DNA of 64,000 nt. Origin: Dipetalonema caudispina (Eukaryota > Nematoda > Chromadorea > Rhabditida > Onchocercidae). Shown one piece after another: positions 26,801-39,854 of the stretch (position 1 is the stretch's first letter; each line of letters begins with the position of its first letter). Location of the stretch: NCBI GenBank assembly GCA_013365325.1, contig JABVXV010000064.1, positions 1-64,000 on the forward strand, written 5' to 3'. The position numbers were made by a program, and so were the translations under genes. The notes under the pieces were generated by a model. That model did no database searches, had not been told where the DNA came from, and saw nothing but the letters and a program-made list of their open reading frames with translations.

Positions 26801-29800
26801 TTGAGTAAGAAATAAGATTTCAAACACAGGTTAAATACATAATAAAAAACCTTGGTGGAGAGTTCCCGGATGCCAATACTTGTGAAATACCGCTGGCAGT
26901 AGCTGTAGCAACTGTGATGGCTGCCGGCGACAATAATGTCAAAAGCATGAACATCCTCAAAATGTTAAACGTAAAAAATATGGAACTTTGAATGTCCAAT
27001 TGAATGATAGCATTATTCATGACAAAAATGAATGCTGCAAACCTGATAACTGCGCGCACAAAACGTGAAATTACAGAATCGATGTCAGGATCTCTTTTCA
27101 TTTCTTCGTTTTTCTTATTTGCTTCTGCTATCAATGTATTCAGTAAAGTATCGATATGCTAAAATAACATGAAAAACATATACTTCTCTTAAACTGGACC
27201 TGTTAAAATTATCCGCAATATGCACTTTATAGGACTGATTCCGAGCATCTTCAGTTTCAACTTACAGTTTCTGAGCATTTCGCCAACAAGATGAAAGCAA
27301 ATTTGTCAAGATGTGAGCATCCATGTTGCTGATTTAAATGAAATACTTCTTCCACTACCAGCGCATCGCTACAAATATTTTGGTTGAAATTAGCAAAAAA
27401 TTTAAAAAATTTGAGAATAACCTTCGATTTCTGTGAAAATTATCACTCACTTTTGCACGCCTTTAACACCCAACATTATTAGGCTTTTAACCGCACGCCA
27501 ATCAGCTAACAGCTTTGCGAAAGCAGTACGTGCAAATTTCGGTGGTTCCAAATCGTGTTCCGGGGTTGTGTCTGGAAATGTCATCACACTAAGAAAGAAC
27601 CAAATTACTACTAAATAAATTTAAAAAGTGAACAAATAAATCAGAAGCTAAATTGTGATAAACACAACCGACCACTTGCTCCCTGAGATTTCTTCATCAT
27701 TCGACGCTGATAGTGTTCTTGTTCAATGATCTGTCGGCCGACAGTTCGTGCCAAAAACAATAACAAGTGTTCCCCTCTGCAGTTACAATACAATTAAAAT
27801 AGTGGTTATAGGAGGAGAACCCAGTTATAATTTAAAATAATTAAGATCATGGAACTGCAGAAATCTTTTCCCCTCTGAACAAATAAACAAGAAACGGTTG
27901 ATGCTTGCTTCCATTTCGTCGAATTAATCAATTATTACCTGTTCCCAGATCCTCTGGAAAGCTTTAACAAAATGAACCAAATCTCTGCTTGAATATTTGG
28001 ACTTGGCTAACAACAGGTTTAAGCCATCATTAACGAATGACAGAAATCTAACATAAAAAACATACCTAGAATTTGTGCGATGAATGAGATCGGTGTTATT
28101 GAGCAACACGGATATCAATTTTTCCCGACGTGGTGTATTACCTGCAACAAGGGCTCGGCAAGAACACTTTTCCCAGCAATCACAGTAAGCCGTTGGAGAC
28201 GTTCTTTTCAATCTGCAATATCTTTTAATAATAAAATCCAAAGTAAAGAATATGAATATAACTGCATGAAATGGCGCAAATACGAAAGCAATAAAAAAGC
28301 AAGATATAACCTGCACTCATGATTGCGATGGCAAGTATATGCACATTCCGTGCAGCAACATAGTGTACCAACTAATCCACATGTTCGACATTCAAATATA
28401 TCCTGAAATCCATTTATATATTAGAACAGAAAATCAATCAAATTCATTCCTGAATGCTACTATAATTTTAATGTAGAATCAATCCATTATCACAATTAAT
28501 GGCAGAGAGCTTCAGAACTGAAAGAAATATCAAAAGATAAAACAAAATGTAATTTATTTTTGATTAAAAAAAATCATTCATTCAAACCTGATTGATATGT
28601 TCATCACCGGTCCACGTGAAGCTACATGTATCATTCATACAAAGCATGAATAAAGGTGAATCATCCGGCCTACTTCCTAGTGGATATATGATGGAATTTA
28701 AAATCGCATCAGCTGACTGTTTCTTACCTTGAACACCTGCAAAACAAGTCCACCATAAAAATCCCAGTAGCAAAAGTGGGTATGCATAATTATGCAATTA
28801 CCACCTGCCACTAATTACTTCAGAAAAAAAAAAGTGATACTGACCAGCGATCTGCGCTTCTTTCTGCAACTCTTCAGCGGCAAGCCAGAGGATGAAAGCG
28901 GCCGTATATGCTCTGTAGTTAACAGCGCACATAAAAGGCGTATGTCCATTAATATCTCTAAAATTGAAACCAAGTTATTATTTCGGCTGCATATCGGACA
29001 CAATAAACACATTAAACAAATTTCCATAATTTATATGAATTATGGTGCTGGCATATGCAATGCAAGCACATATGCTTGTAGTTACCTATCACTTTTCTTG
29101 TATTCTTCAACGACCTAGCTAGTCATAAAATGTTCCGCATATAATTACTCGATTCATTGATTTTTTTTTACAACAAAATTGCTGCATAAAAAGGATTCCT
29201 AATCTTAGCCGTTTAACCATTTAATTCAATCGTCTAACTTCCAACATTGTCAGTAAAACCAGTTTTTTACCATTCTTAAGCTAAACAGTTTCTATGGTAG
29301 TACATAGTTAAAAAATAGTCTTACAAACGGATTTTACTTTACTACACTCTGCCATACTTTTGCGTTAATGGTGTTGATAATAATAACTATTAAATTACTT
29401 CGTTGTCAGCAATTCAAGAAGATATGGTGCCACAGTAGAGTTATAACAAAGAGTCTTCACAATTTCTATCGAGTTGCACTGTCGTACTTTTGGTTCATTG
29501 TTCGCATTAACAATAATCGGCATCGATGCTAAACAAAATTTTTTTTGCATAATATCAGTCAAAATTTATCCATTCTTCAGTCGCACAATATATTAAAATA
29601 AAACATCAAAACGCACAGATTTCTGTGAGAACTTAAGCAATAAGAATAAATTACGGGTGAAATATAGATTCTACAAGGGTTAATAAGAGATGGAAAGGAC
29701 CTTCTTCTTTCATATCTTCTATAAAAACAGATGATTTTTTCGCATCTTTTAGGCTCCTCGCAAAATCTGCCAACACTGAAAAACGAATATGACTACACCG

Positions 29801-32800
29801 ATGCAATGAGTGAAAGCATTAATAAATACAAGTTTATATATGAGTCAGCATTAAAAAATCTAAAACAAAATAAATGTAGCGAAAATTCATTACTGATCAT
29901 GAAAAATCTCACCGTCTTCCATGTTGCCAACGTCATGACCTGGTCTCCGTAATGGATTATTTGCCATTAATTCTCGTATTAACATTTCTTCCCTGAAATA
30001 TCATGTATTTTTGATCATATTACTTTAAATGCCAAAACAAGAGCCTCAGAAATTTTGAACACACTACAACATTAGAGAGAAAACGAATATATAAACAAAC
30101 TCTGCATTGGCTCCATGACGTCTCAACATACGTTGCCAACGGCTATCAAATGCAGCACGAGTTTCTTCAGCAGCTGATATATCCGCAGCTGTAATCAAAA
30201 ATTTCATATAGAGAATTACAAACATACTGTTACTAAATTTGACTTTTACATCTGATAAGAAATAAAGTATCAGATTTCTCTATATGGTCCTATGTCTAGG
30301 AACAGCCATAGTTCCTTCCATAAAGGCGTTCTTCAGCAAAAAAGAGAAAAAAGCATAAGAACAGATACCTGTTAAACGCTGCAAAGGTTTATTTTCTGTA
30401 TCAACTGAAATTTCCATTGTGTCTGCCTCTTCCTTGTTAGTCGTTGCAAAACTGTTCATTACTGCTGCATGAAGGATGGTTCGATTCCCATCTGCACGAG
30501 AGTTCAATATTTCGACTTTCACGACCTCCCGATCTACAAATGACTAGTACATCAGCATCTTTGAAATTATTATTTTACTTGAGGTAGTAGTCAACAAAGT
30601 TATTCAGGCAAAAACAATAGATACACTATTCAAAAGCATGCCGATCACAATAATTCGATAACTGTAATGTGGAAGACCATTCTTTTTTATATTTATCAAC
30701 CATGGTTGTAAACAACAAACACTGACTAAAACTGACAATCAAATTAAAACTTCTAAAAAGTTGTTGGTAAAAAAGGAAGTTCAATAAAGCTACCTGATTC
30801 TTTCGAAAGTGCATCGAGCACCAAATCCACGCCTTGCAAATCGCAATACAGAACAGTTTGCAACAGAGATGGTATTCGCGGACGAATAGTTGAAGGAGAT
30901 GGAGCAATTAAAGTTACCATCACGCCAGTACGATTTGCATTCCGTGATGTAGATGATGCTGAAAAAACCGCTATTAAAGGTCTTATTCCATGTTCTCAGA
31001 GAAAGAATTCAGGAAGTGGCGAATAAAAAAATTCGGAAAATTCATTTAGCAAACTTCGGGAATTTGTTACAAATTCTGGATAACTTCTTTTAATAAAACC
31101 ATACGTACAATCATCATTGGCAGTCGCTGAAGTATTTTCATTATCTCCAGAATCCAGTGGCCTTAAACCGACTGCAAAATTCTGTATTTTGGGCAAAGCG
31201 CAATAAACTGGCTCACGAAACCCTCCTGTTGCATCACGCACCATCGGTATTATCGAGCCGTTACTGTCGCTTATCATCATAATCATTTCCTAAATTTTGT
31301 TTTATGTACAAATCATAAGCTTATTTGTATAAAAAATTTGTGGAAAAATCAATTAACCTCCGCGTGATCAAAGTATAAGAGAACTTATCATATTGCACAG
31401 TTTCTAATCAAAACAAATTTGGAAATACCACATGGAAAGTTTTGAAAAAAGGTTCAAAAACTCAATAAATCAACTTACATCTCCATAATTCTCAAGTCGT
31501 GGCAAATGCGACCCGGCGTTGCATACTGCTGAAACATTCACCGGCAGAACGTGATCACTTTGTATTTTACCAAATACACTGATACGAACTAAATGAAGCC
31601 GTCCTCGTTTTTCAATCAACAACCGTAAACCTGAACGGTATATACAATTAATGAAATAGAAAACAAGGTTATACAAATGCTAAGGGACTAAATAACAGCT
31701 CAGCCAAAGTTTGTTTTCTTTTTACTTTCCAAATTCAAAAATCATTTACCACCTCTGACATATTTAAGTCATTTGACTTAATGATGATTTTAAAGAATTA
31801 CTGAGATAATGTTAATTTTGCAGTACTACACAATTCCTTTTCCACAAAGAACTTGCAAAGCATCTCACATTACAACAAGTTATGGAACTCAACAAACCGG
31901 TATTATCAATGGTCAAAGAATGCATTTTTTTCATTGATATACCACTCGGCAATTGTATTTTTTGTATGTGCTTTTGGAAATTCTCAGGACAGCGAGGTAT
32001 TCTACTGTTTGGTGTTACAACAACAAGATCATCTTTACGCATCAGCCGAATTTTTCCTAAATCACATGCATCTTGGTTTTGGCTAACTGCATCACCACCA
32101 TCATTAGCGATAATCGGCCTATATACAATTCCGCAGTAAGCTCCATCAACCTGAAAAAAAATCTTGCATTAGGAATTCAAAAAGATAACTAAGTTTCTGT
32201 TTTATAACAATATGAAGGGATAGGTAAAAGGTCTACAGAAATCATCACCAATTTTCATTTTGAAGCAAAAATAAGCATACAATTTTAACAACGGCTGTAT
32301 CTTGTGAGGTTTCTTTGTGGATGAATATTACTTCATTGAGGGCCCATGCTGTTTCCCGGTAAGTATTTCCTTTCTGTTCCTCACGTGGTCTTTTACCGTA
32401 TTCTGAAGACATGGATTTTTTGTAGCAAAGAAAGGAGCATGATATTTCAAAATTTCACAATGAATATGTAAAATATTACCCAAACGAGTACAGCAGACAA
32501 TGAAAGATGATGTGAGAATGGAACCGGTCATTCCGAAGTAAAAAATATATAATTTTCCAAAATACTGGAAAGTGAAGCGAGACAAAATGCAAGCATGAAC
32601 TGCATCACACAACCTTAGAGTTCATCTGATAAGAAGCAATAATTTCTTTTTGTGTTTTAAAGAAAAAGGCTACTACTACATGGCAAATTAGAATGCAGCT
32701 AAGAAGCGTAAAGAGAGTCAACTAGGCATGTAATATAAAGATCCCACAAAGTCAATTTTAACACCCACAAAAACTGTCGCTTCACTTTGGTGTTACAGTT

Positions 32801-35800
32801 TTCTCAATGTTTTCGCACTTGAAAAACTCAGACATTTCCATTCACATTATACCAAAATACGCATATCGTAGAATTGCACCAACTTGAATCGACCAATTAA
32901 CTCGGTTCTTTCTTTTTTAATTGTTAAAGGAACACAAGCAGCACAATGAATATAAGAAATTTATTGGGGACAAGGAGCAGCTGAGATGCATTCTAATTAA
33001 CTCACGATTCAAGGAGCCTTTTTTATCAGCCGATTGATGCGCAGAAGAATTGAGGCACGAACCGTCATCATCACTGGTCTCATCGTGCTGTGCTGGTGTC
33101 ATTACTCGAAACCTACATAATTCAGACAGCGTCCATGCTGATTCCATTAAAGCGCCAACCTTCAAACAAAATTTCATTGATCTAACCAAAACCACTGGAA
33201 TTTCATGCTAAAAACTTTGCCATAAGTACAACATCGGTTCATAAGCTGCTTAAGTTAGATGTCTATAAGCTGATAATAGAAGTCTTTCAAGTAAACTCGA
33301 ACCATTGGTGTTCCAGAGCTGAAGTTTAAAGCAATGGAGCCCGTTGTGTATATAGGATGCGACTTCGTCCGAACTTCGCAACCCTCAACCACTTCAGGTG
33401 ATGCAAGATTTGAATTACGACGTGATTTCGAACGCATCCGCTCCCATAATTTTCGTCTTTCATTAAATGGATAAATACCCCTACAAAAAAAAAGCAATTC
33501 ACACTCATCCAAAAAAATAATATGCACGCACCAAGCGAACTTCAATGGATCTAAACTTGAGATATGATTTTCTACTAATCTCATAAAATTTAGGGACAAT
33601 ACATGACAAATAATAAGCTAACAAAACAAAAATATATACCACCAATAACAGGTATTCGATTGAGTTTTCACCAGACTATACATCGGACATACGTATAGTG
33701 ATGCATATTTTTCGCCATCCGGTATTTCCATCAGCGGTGTTAAAAGCATATTGGATATCTTCATACCACATGCTTCACCATCCATAAATGACGCTACCCT
33801 ATTCATATTTGTTACAACACACGCGCGATATGCACATGATACTACATCTATAAATTTTTCCTCATCCGGTGCCTGAAATTAAATAAATGGTATATAATTA
33901 ACTTTAATAATAGTTCCTACAATCGTACATTATTAACAAAATGACTTTATAAAGTAAACTTACGCCAGTCAAAAGTTTGGTACCAAAAGGATGTGCGGTC
34001 ATTGAACCATGCCCATCATTTTTCCATGACCAACTGTAGAAAAATCCATTATCACCTAACGCGATTAATTCACTACTCATAGCAGCTATTTTCACAAACT
34101 TCATTACACCAATCGGAAACATATCCTGCAGTTGAAGAAAGCAATCGGAGAAGTCAACAGTAAGCCAATAAAAAAATGGCTATGAATCAAAAAGTATGAT
34201 GCATTATCTGAGAATAAAACAATTTCATACACGGAAAATGCTTTTAGGATTTACTTCCAAGTATTTACAACAGCAGCCATCAAAACAACTAAAGAGTTTG
34301 ATTGCCGGATTTATGCCAATTAACAGTGATATGATCTTTTTCAAACAAAGATCTCTAATTTCGAATTTGGATGAAAACAACAAACTCACCGTTTCTTTAC
34401 CCCAATACTGCAATTTTTCATCATATTTTAAACGCGTGTAAGTTTCCGAAGAAAATTCTTTTGTCTTGTCATTTTTCTTATCTGAAATAAAAACCTCAAC
34501 AACCGAGAAAAGCACGGAGAATGAAACAAAGCTATGCAGTAGAAAAACAATAGCTTCTTATTCTTTTTTACTAGTAATTCAAAATCTGTGAATATGCTAA
34601 CCCCTATCTACTCGTCTTCGAGCAATATCCCTTGCTACAACATAATCGAAACCTTCGCCACTTGCATATAAATTATCGCCATCAATTACTGCACTTCCAT
34701 GTGAATCACTTCGCAGCCCAGCATCTAACAACGACAGCAACTCTTCGGGTAGATACGCTTCGGAACCTTCATCCATTTCATCACCTGAAAGCAAACGTAC
34801 AACATCTAAACGTCGAGGTATAAGAAATTGCTTTTCCGCGTGAATTTGAAAATTGTTGACCGCAGTTAATTTTGAAAGAAACAATTACCTTCTTCGTCAT
34901 CGCGGCTGAGCAGATTATTTACAGCTTCGTTTACATTGAGATTCGTTCGTTGAAGCTCGCGTACAATAACTTCACGTGATTTCCCTTGCAAAACAACCTT
35001 AAACAAAAAGGTAAGGCCAATAATAAGCTAAATGCAGTTAGTCCACACCAGAACATTTCTTACTTCCAGTTGATCGGCAGAGAAGGTCATTCCCATGCGT
35101 AATCACATAATATTTCCAGAATCCAAAAATGATCACATTTCTGAGATCAGTGCTATTCACCTGGGCTTGAGCAATGAGATCCTCGGGAATGGCACTAAGA
35201 GGGACAAGCGGTCGACTTCGATCAACAATCACACCCGCACGTTCGCCCAGTGCACCCGCTGTCCGTCTTGCTGCCATCATTACCCGTCTAATTTTTGCAC
35301 CACGACTTAATACTGAAAATAAAGGAAGACATAATATTACAATAAATAATGTAAAAATGAAATAATTATTTAAAACTTAGACGGTTAAACTGAACAAGAA
35401 ATGAGGAAACCTTCATCCGACCAACATACGCTTGCCCTTGGACTACTTTTCCTTCTTTTATTAGAAAGAAATAACTAACCAGTACCAGTAGATGAACCGC
35501 TGCTACCACCTGTTGCAGGCCCACTTCCACTACCACTACTTCCCGAACCAGCACCTCCGCTTGTTCCACTGGAACTTTTGTCATCGTTGGTGTTTTCCTC
35601 TTTAGTAGCAGTTGTGAAAGTGTACTTCAATCGTGCAACACGACCACACTTCAAATATAATTAAAATGTGTTTTACCTTACATTATGAAACGATTTCCGA
35701 AAAGCTTAGTAATAAGAGATTCTAACTTATATAAAGAAATTCAGAATATTTCATATATTCGAATAAAACTACCGGATAGAAAATTGAAAATATTTGCATA

Positions 35801-36206
35801 CCCTGAACAGAAATGCTATATGATTCGGGCCAACGGCAAGTTGCGCAATACTGTCGGCATCAACACTGGCTAGTGCTGCTGTTGAAACAGCGCCATGCTG
35901 ATTTCGAGCACTTGATGCTTCTTTTATACTGTAAAACACAAAAGGCGAAAGATTTTACTAACACTTATTCTTCTTTATTTACAACCGTAATTAATAAATT
36001 CCAACGTTTTCAGCCAAGCTCAATATCGTTGTTTCCGATGAAATTACACATGAAAGAAGCTTGAATATCCTTTATATCTAAATTAAAATTCAACGAAGCA
36101 TTTCAAGCATCACTAGTGAACGGATAATCAATTACCGATCGATTAAATGATCCTCATTACTCGGAACTGGAAATGCGAACAGAAACAATTGCTTCTGGTC
36201 ATCCAT
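14955..36206 (-). CDS. ubr-5: UBR5/EDD/Hyd-type HECT E3 ubiquitin ligase, full length, 63 exons
   Basis: A very large N-recognin E3 ligase that transfers ubiquitin to substrates through a HECT cysteine. All 63 predicted exons join in one frame of 8706 nt, 2901 aa (human UBR5 has 2799). Order: N-terminal block with start ATG at 36204-36206; UBA-like region about 163-210; RCC1-like region; UBR box about 1077-1150 with Cys/His ligands present; Asp/Glu-rich stretch about 1470-1670; MLLE domain about 2510-2545; HECT domain to the C terminus ending NFGFV. The catalytic Cys is about residue 2870 in TANTCISR, 31 residues before the end as in human UBR5. An acceptor at about 36239, 33 bp before the start codon, could be a spliced-leader site. 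Most introns are short; the longest is 16281-17315. The gene converges on hbl-1. Exon joins rest on phase and family similarity, not on transcripts. Confidence 0.96.
18085..18328 (-). other. MLLE (PABC-like) domain of UBR-5
   Basis: The exon begins [13 protein letters not shown] and continues through [14 protein letters not shown]. This matches the MLLE peptide-binding domain shared by UBR5 and poly(A)-binding protein, which binds PAM2 motifs in partners such as GW182 and PAIP proteins. The signature here reads MLLD rather than MLLE. Confidence 0.9.
28066..28402 (-). other. UBR box of UBR-5 (two exons)
   Basis: Exon 28402-28311 encodes [10 protein letters not shown], the CCCTEC cluster and TCHRNHEC. 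Exon 28212-28066 continues with [18 protein letters not shown]. All Cys and His positions of the zinc-binding N-degron pocket known from UBR5 appear present, so the recognition module should be functional. It is preceded by the conserved [16 protein letters not shown] segment. Confidence 0.93.
34889..35193 (-). other. UBA-like ubiquitin-binding region of UBR-5
   Basis: Exon 4 ends in an [10 protein letters not shown] motif, and exon 5 continues with [15 protein letters not shown] and [15 protein letters not shown]. This is the three-helix UBA-like segment of UBR5, which binds ubiquitin. The intron falls between helix 1 and the rest. Confidence 0.88.
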
Positions 36207-38207
36207 ACGATTTTCCAGTTCCCAATAATAAGCCTTCCTGAAACTATTGGATTTCAGATTCATCAATTCATTTATTAAATGCATATCATCATTTGACGAA
36301 TTTGCGAGAGATAAAGGAAAGAGAAAGTAAATAGCTGTACACCAGTTTTCTTTCTTATTTTCATTAATAAAGCATGTGTTCGCAAATTACCGGTAAAGTG
36401 AAACTGTTTTTGAAAAAAACTGTAAAGTAGACCAGAAGTGACTGCTGATACCGCTAAACAATTATCGCTATATTTTTAATAACCAAACAATACTTGACGC
36501 TCATCAAACATTTATTTAGGATCTGTTATTCTAAATTATCGTGAAACATTGGATTTCCAGAACCTCCCAAATATATTTGTTTGATGAAATAACATAATTG
36601 TGAAGAATGGAAATGAAGGAAATGATTTTGGATGTTCAAGGACATATACATCTATCTCTAATCTCAATGATGTAATTGCATGTCGCATATGATTGTAGTA
36701 CTTGCAACAGTCGAGGATGCCAATGATGTTAACCAGAAGTCAATAAATCGTCGTATCTTCACCCACTGGTTAAGCTACCATTTGATGACGCTATTTTAAC
36801 TAATAAAATTTACTTTACTCTTACTTTAACTGGTAGCTTTTGCGAGATTCCGGAAGTTCGCTTCGATATAATTTCAAACTAAAGTCTGTTTTGTGTATAA
36901 AAAATTCCAAGCCCTTTCAATTACCTGAAAGCAAAACATTTTTCAACAAGTACTTTTCTCGATGAATACACGTTATGCTAGCGTAGAATATGACGCTCAC
37001 TTTCACAAAAATAGATAACTACAATCCATCTGGTTTTCAGAATATAAATCAAGCATTTTGAATTCCATAAAGCAAAGCAAAATCAAGGACAACACATTTC
37101 CCTTATTATCAAAGTTTCATTAATATATGATTTTTGGGATATCGACTATTTACTGCGAAGGCCCAGTTCTCCTTGAGTATTATGATTTCTACTCAAACAG
37201 GATCTTCCAGCAAACATATCTCACAGTGACGTATAACAATAGTCCACGTCACCTTTTAGCCGCGCAAAACCAGGAAAAATAGCTCACAAACACCCTCATT
37301 GTTTAGTCGATGACATGCTTTCCAAGCGAGGTAACAAGGCATCCCGCAAGATACCGAACTCAAGCACTGCTTTTTATCTGAAATTATCCACTTCCACGAC
37401 TACCGCTAACTTCGTTGGTGTAATGTTACCGAGTACAAGTAATGAATAGCACCGGTTGAAAAATCATCGGGAGAAAGCGACTTCCGGAAACAGTTTAACC
37501 CGACTAATTACAACCATTAGGTGGGGATACGATTAGCTAAACCTTAATCGAAAAACTAAAGATCATGCAAGATCATCTTCATTTTCCCCACTACGATTTC
37601 GATATCGATTGGTGTAATACCGTGTCCGATATTGTCGGAGTGATCTATCCAAACTATCACCCGCCTTTACGTTTTCACCTGAAACTTACAATATCAACCA
37701 ACATTACTTTTCTGGAAATTGCATGATATCATACAATATATCCAGGAGAGTATCAAAATACGATATCAAATTTGGAAATTCAAATAGATCGTTATCATGA
37801 CAGGTGAAAACGAAAATAGGTATAAAGAATCTAATGCAATATAAGTAAACTTACAGCGGTTGATTACAACTACCAGAATATATCGATTAGCTTATGGGAA
37901 CACTTATATACAAGCTCATGGTATCAACAGATCATGAATTCATCTCCTAGGAAGCAGTTATCCTTGAGTAATGCATGTTAAAACTGATCTGAGAATGACA
38001 AATAATTCCATCTCGATGACCTCTCGATCTCCCGAGATTCCTCGAGATAAACCCTCCAAACAATTACTGAATAAATAAAACTGTTGTCGGATGTAATCCT
38101 TTCTTTTCTCCCGCATCTTCATGATATCTCAAATAAAAACGATGATGCAGGGTGAAATACATAAGCCGTCTTGTTGCTGCCACGTTGTTATTTGAGGTAT
38201 GCCTGCA

Positions 38208-38214
38208 CATACAC

Positions 38215-38249
<35 letters not shown>

Positions 38250-38254
38250 TACAT
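38208..38254. repeat. (CA)n microsatellite
   Basis: An interrupted CACATA tract followed by a pure CA run up to about 38252. Open frames spanning it in both directions are repeat artefacts. Confidence 0.92.
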
Positions 38255-38456
38255 ACATTTCCCTCTGTGTACACAGCCGCTCGCACCCTGCACTTAACCC
38301 TTTGGCTAGTTTTATTAGATTACACGCTACAATTACCACTATTACTATTACTATTACTATGTTGCCCTTTACCTTTTTTTTTTTAATCGCACGCTGCATG
38401 CTAGTATATTTCATGTTACACTTACATTACGTTACACATTTATCACAGCTTCACGT

Positions 38457-38862
38457 TACAAATGCATGCACTTACGCTGGAAGACGTATCATTCATCGGT
38501 TATGCTCGCCTCCTACTATTAAGCAAACTTGATTTCCAACATTTTAAGAATGCGAGATTATGCAAGTATAACTCACATAATCTACACTCAGTAAAATATC
38601 GCGCAGAGCATGCATGCATATCCTACATGCAGCATGCACCTATCTGTCTATGTCTGAATTATACAGCACCGCGCAATACCCTCACATCACCAACATGGGT
38701 GAATAAAACCGGGATTGCAGTTGTCAAAATGACTGTTCCTCGTGTTGCAGTAGCACTTCGATGGATGCTACAAATCCATGCAATAATTAGTCTCATTGCA
38801 TGCATACATGCAATATGCATGAGCATGAGATAAGAATCGAAGGAATGCATATTTGCATGCAA
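38457..38862. repeat. Cluster of TGCATG / CATGCA words
   Basis: TGCATG occurs at 38463, 38611, 38797, 38816 and 38854, with several overlapping CATGCA copies, in a 400-bp stretch. The segments are not tandem copies of one unit. TGCATG is the core motif of Fox-1/RBFOX splicing factors in RNA; here it lies outside any gene I predict, so a role is unknown. Confidence 0.6.
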
Positions 38863-39787
38863 AAGATAACATGTTCACTCTGTTATCATCCCATTTGTCC
38901 ATTATATTTCCTCACTTGTTTCGATCTCTTCATTCTCTTTCTATTCTCTCCATTTCTTTCTTCTCCTGCTTGTTCTTATGCCATCGTAACATCATCAATT
39001 GAGAAGTTTTTCTTCCTCACTCCCGAACTTTCCCATAATAGTAAATGAAGAGCACTACTGAAATAATCAAGATCCAAGAAATCTCGGGGAATATAAACAG
39101 TCATGTTGGATAGCGAATAGTATGCTATCTATCTGATAGTTCCCGGTGCCCAGATTGAATAATTGGATGAAGGCTTACTTCCAATATTGCTAATTATTGC
39201 ACTCATATTTTCATATAGTTTTTTCCTTTTGAATTTCTTCAATTCAAATTTTTTAATTTCAGTCATTAAATTTTTTGAAAGCAATTAACGACACATTTTG
39301 TTCGATATAAACTAAAATTTGATCACTTACGGTATCATAATTTAATTATTAATACGGAATGAGAAGAGCAAAACAGACTGTATGACGAATTATCCGTAAA
39401 TTTCTATACGGTTGAATAAAAAAATACGGAATGATCTTTTTTATCACCGTTCAAGATAACGTGATTGCATGAATTTGACTTCTTTTTGCATGAAATATAT
39501 CCTTCTGTTTTTCAAATTTACCGCCATTTCCAACATTTGCACGCCAGAAATTACCCCATCCTGCCTTGTCCTATTGGTCAAATTGTCACATTCCTCTGCT
39601 TTTTTAAAAATCTTACTTGACAAATCAGTTTTCAAATTAAAGCAAACACTAACAAAAAAATTTTCAGATCATTACTAATTTCTATGAATTCTATTTTTTT
39701 TCCCCTAGATTAATATCTCACTAACCGACCATTTGCATCATTTTGGAAATTAAAAAAAAATTTCAGATGCTTCAAAATATACTGTAA

Positions 39788-39854
39788 GCTACGGTGCTAG
39801 TGTACTGTAAATGCGGTTTGTGCTATGAGTTACGATACTGATATACTGTAAATG
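39788..39854. repeat. Degenerate 26-bp direct repeat
   Basis: Units at 39788-39813 and 39829-39854 align over 26 bp without gaps. They share the end TACTGTAAATG and differ only at transition positions (C/T or A/G). Confidence 0.6.

Larger units (their letters stand above)
25757..36206 (-). other. ubr-5 exon map, exons 1-33
   Basis: Coding exons in transcript order: 36206-36136, 35928-35802, 35648-35480, 35312-35161, 34997-34889, 34784-34602, 34481-34390, 34125-33964, 33872-33640, 33480-33303, 33159-33006, 32402-32281, 32150-31898, 31630-31479, 31289-31109, 30958-30794, 30533-30369, 30188-30101, 29992-29913, 29528-29399, 28957-28845, 28736-28588, 28402-28311, 28212-28066, 27776-27669, 27588-27451, 27368-27266, 27158-27043, 26955-26851, 26759-26649, 26531-26366, 26215-26120, 25862-25757. 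Introns over 300 bp here (32403-33005, 29529-29912, 28958-29398) show no nested gene. Confidence 0.85.
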
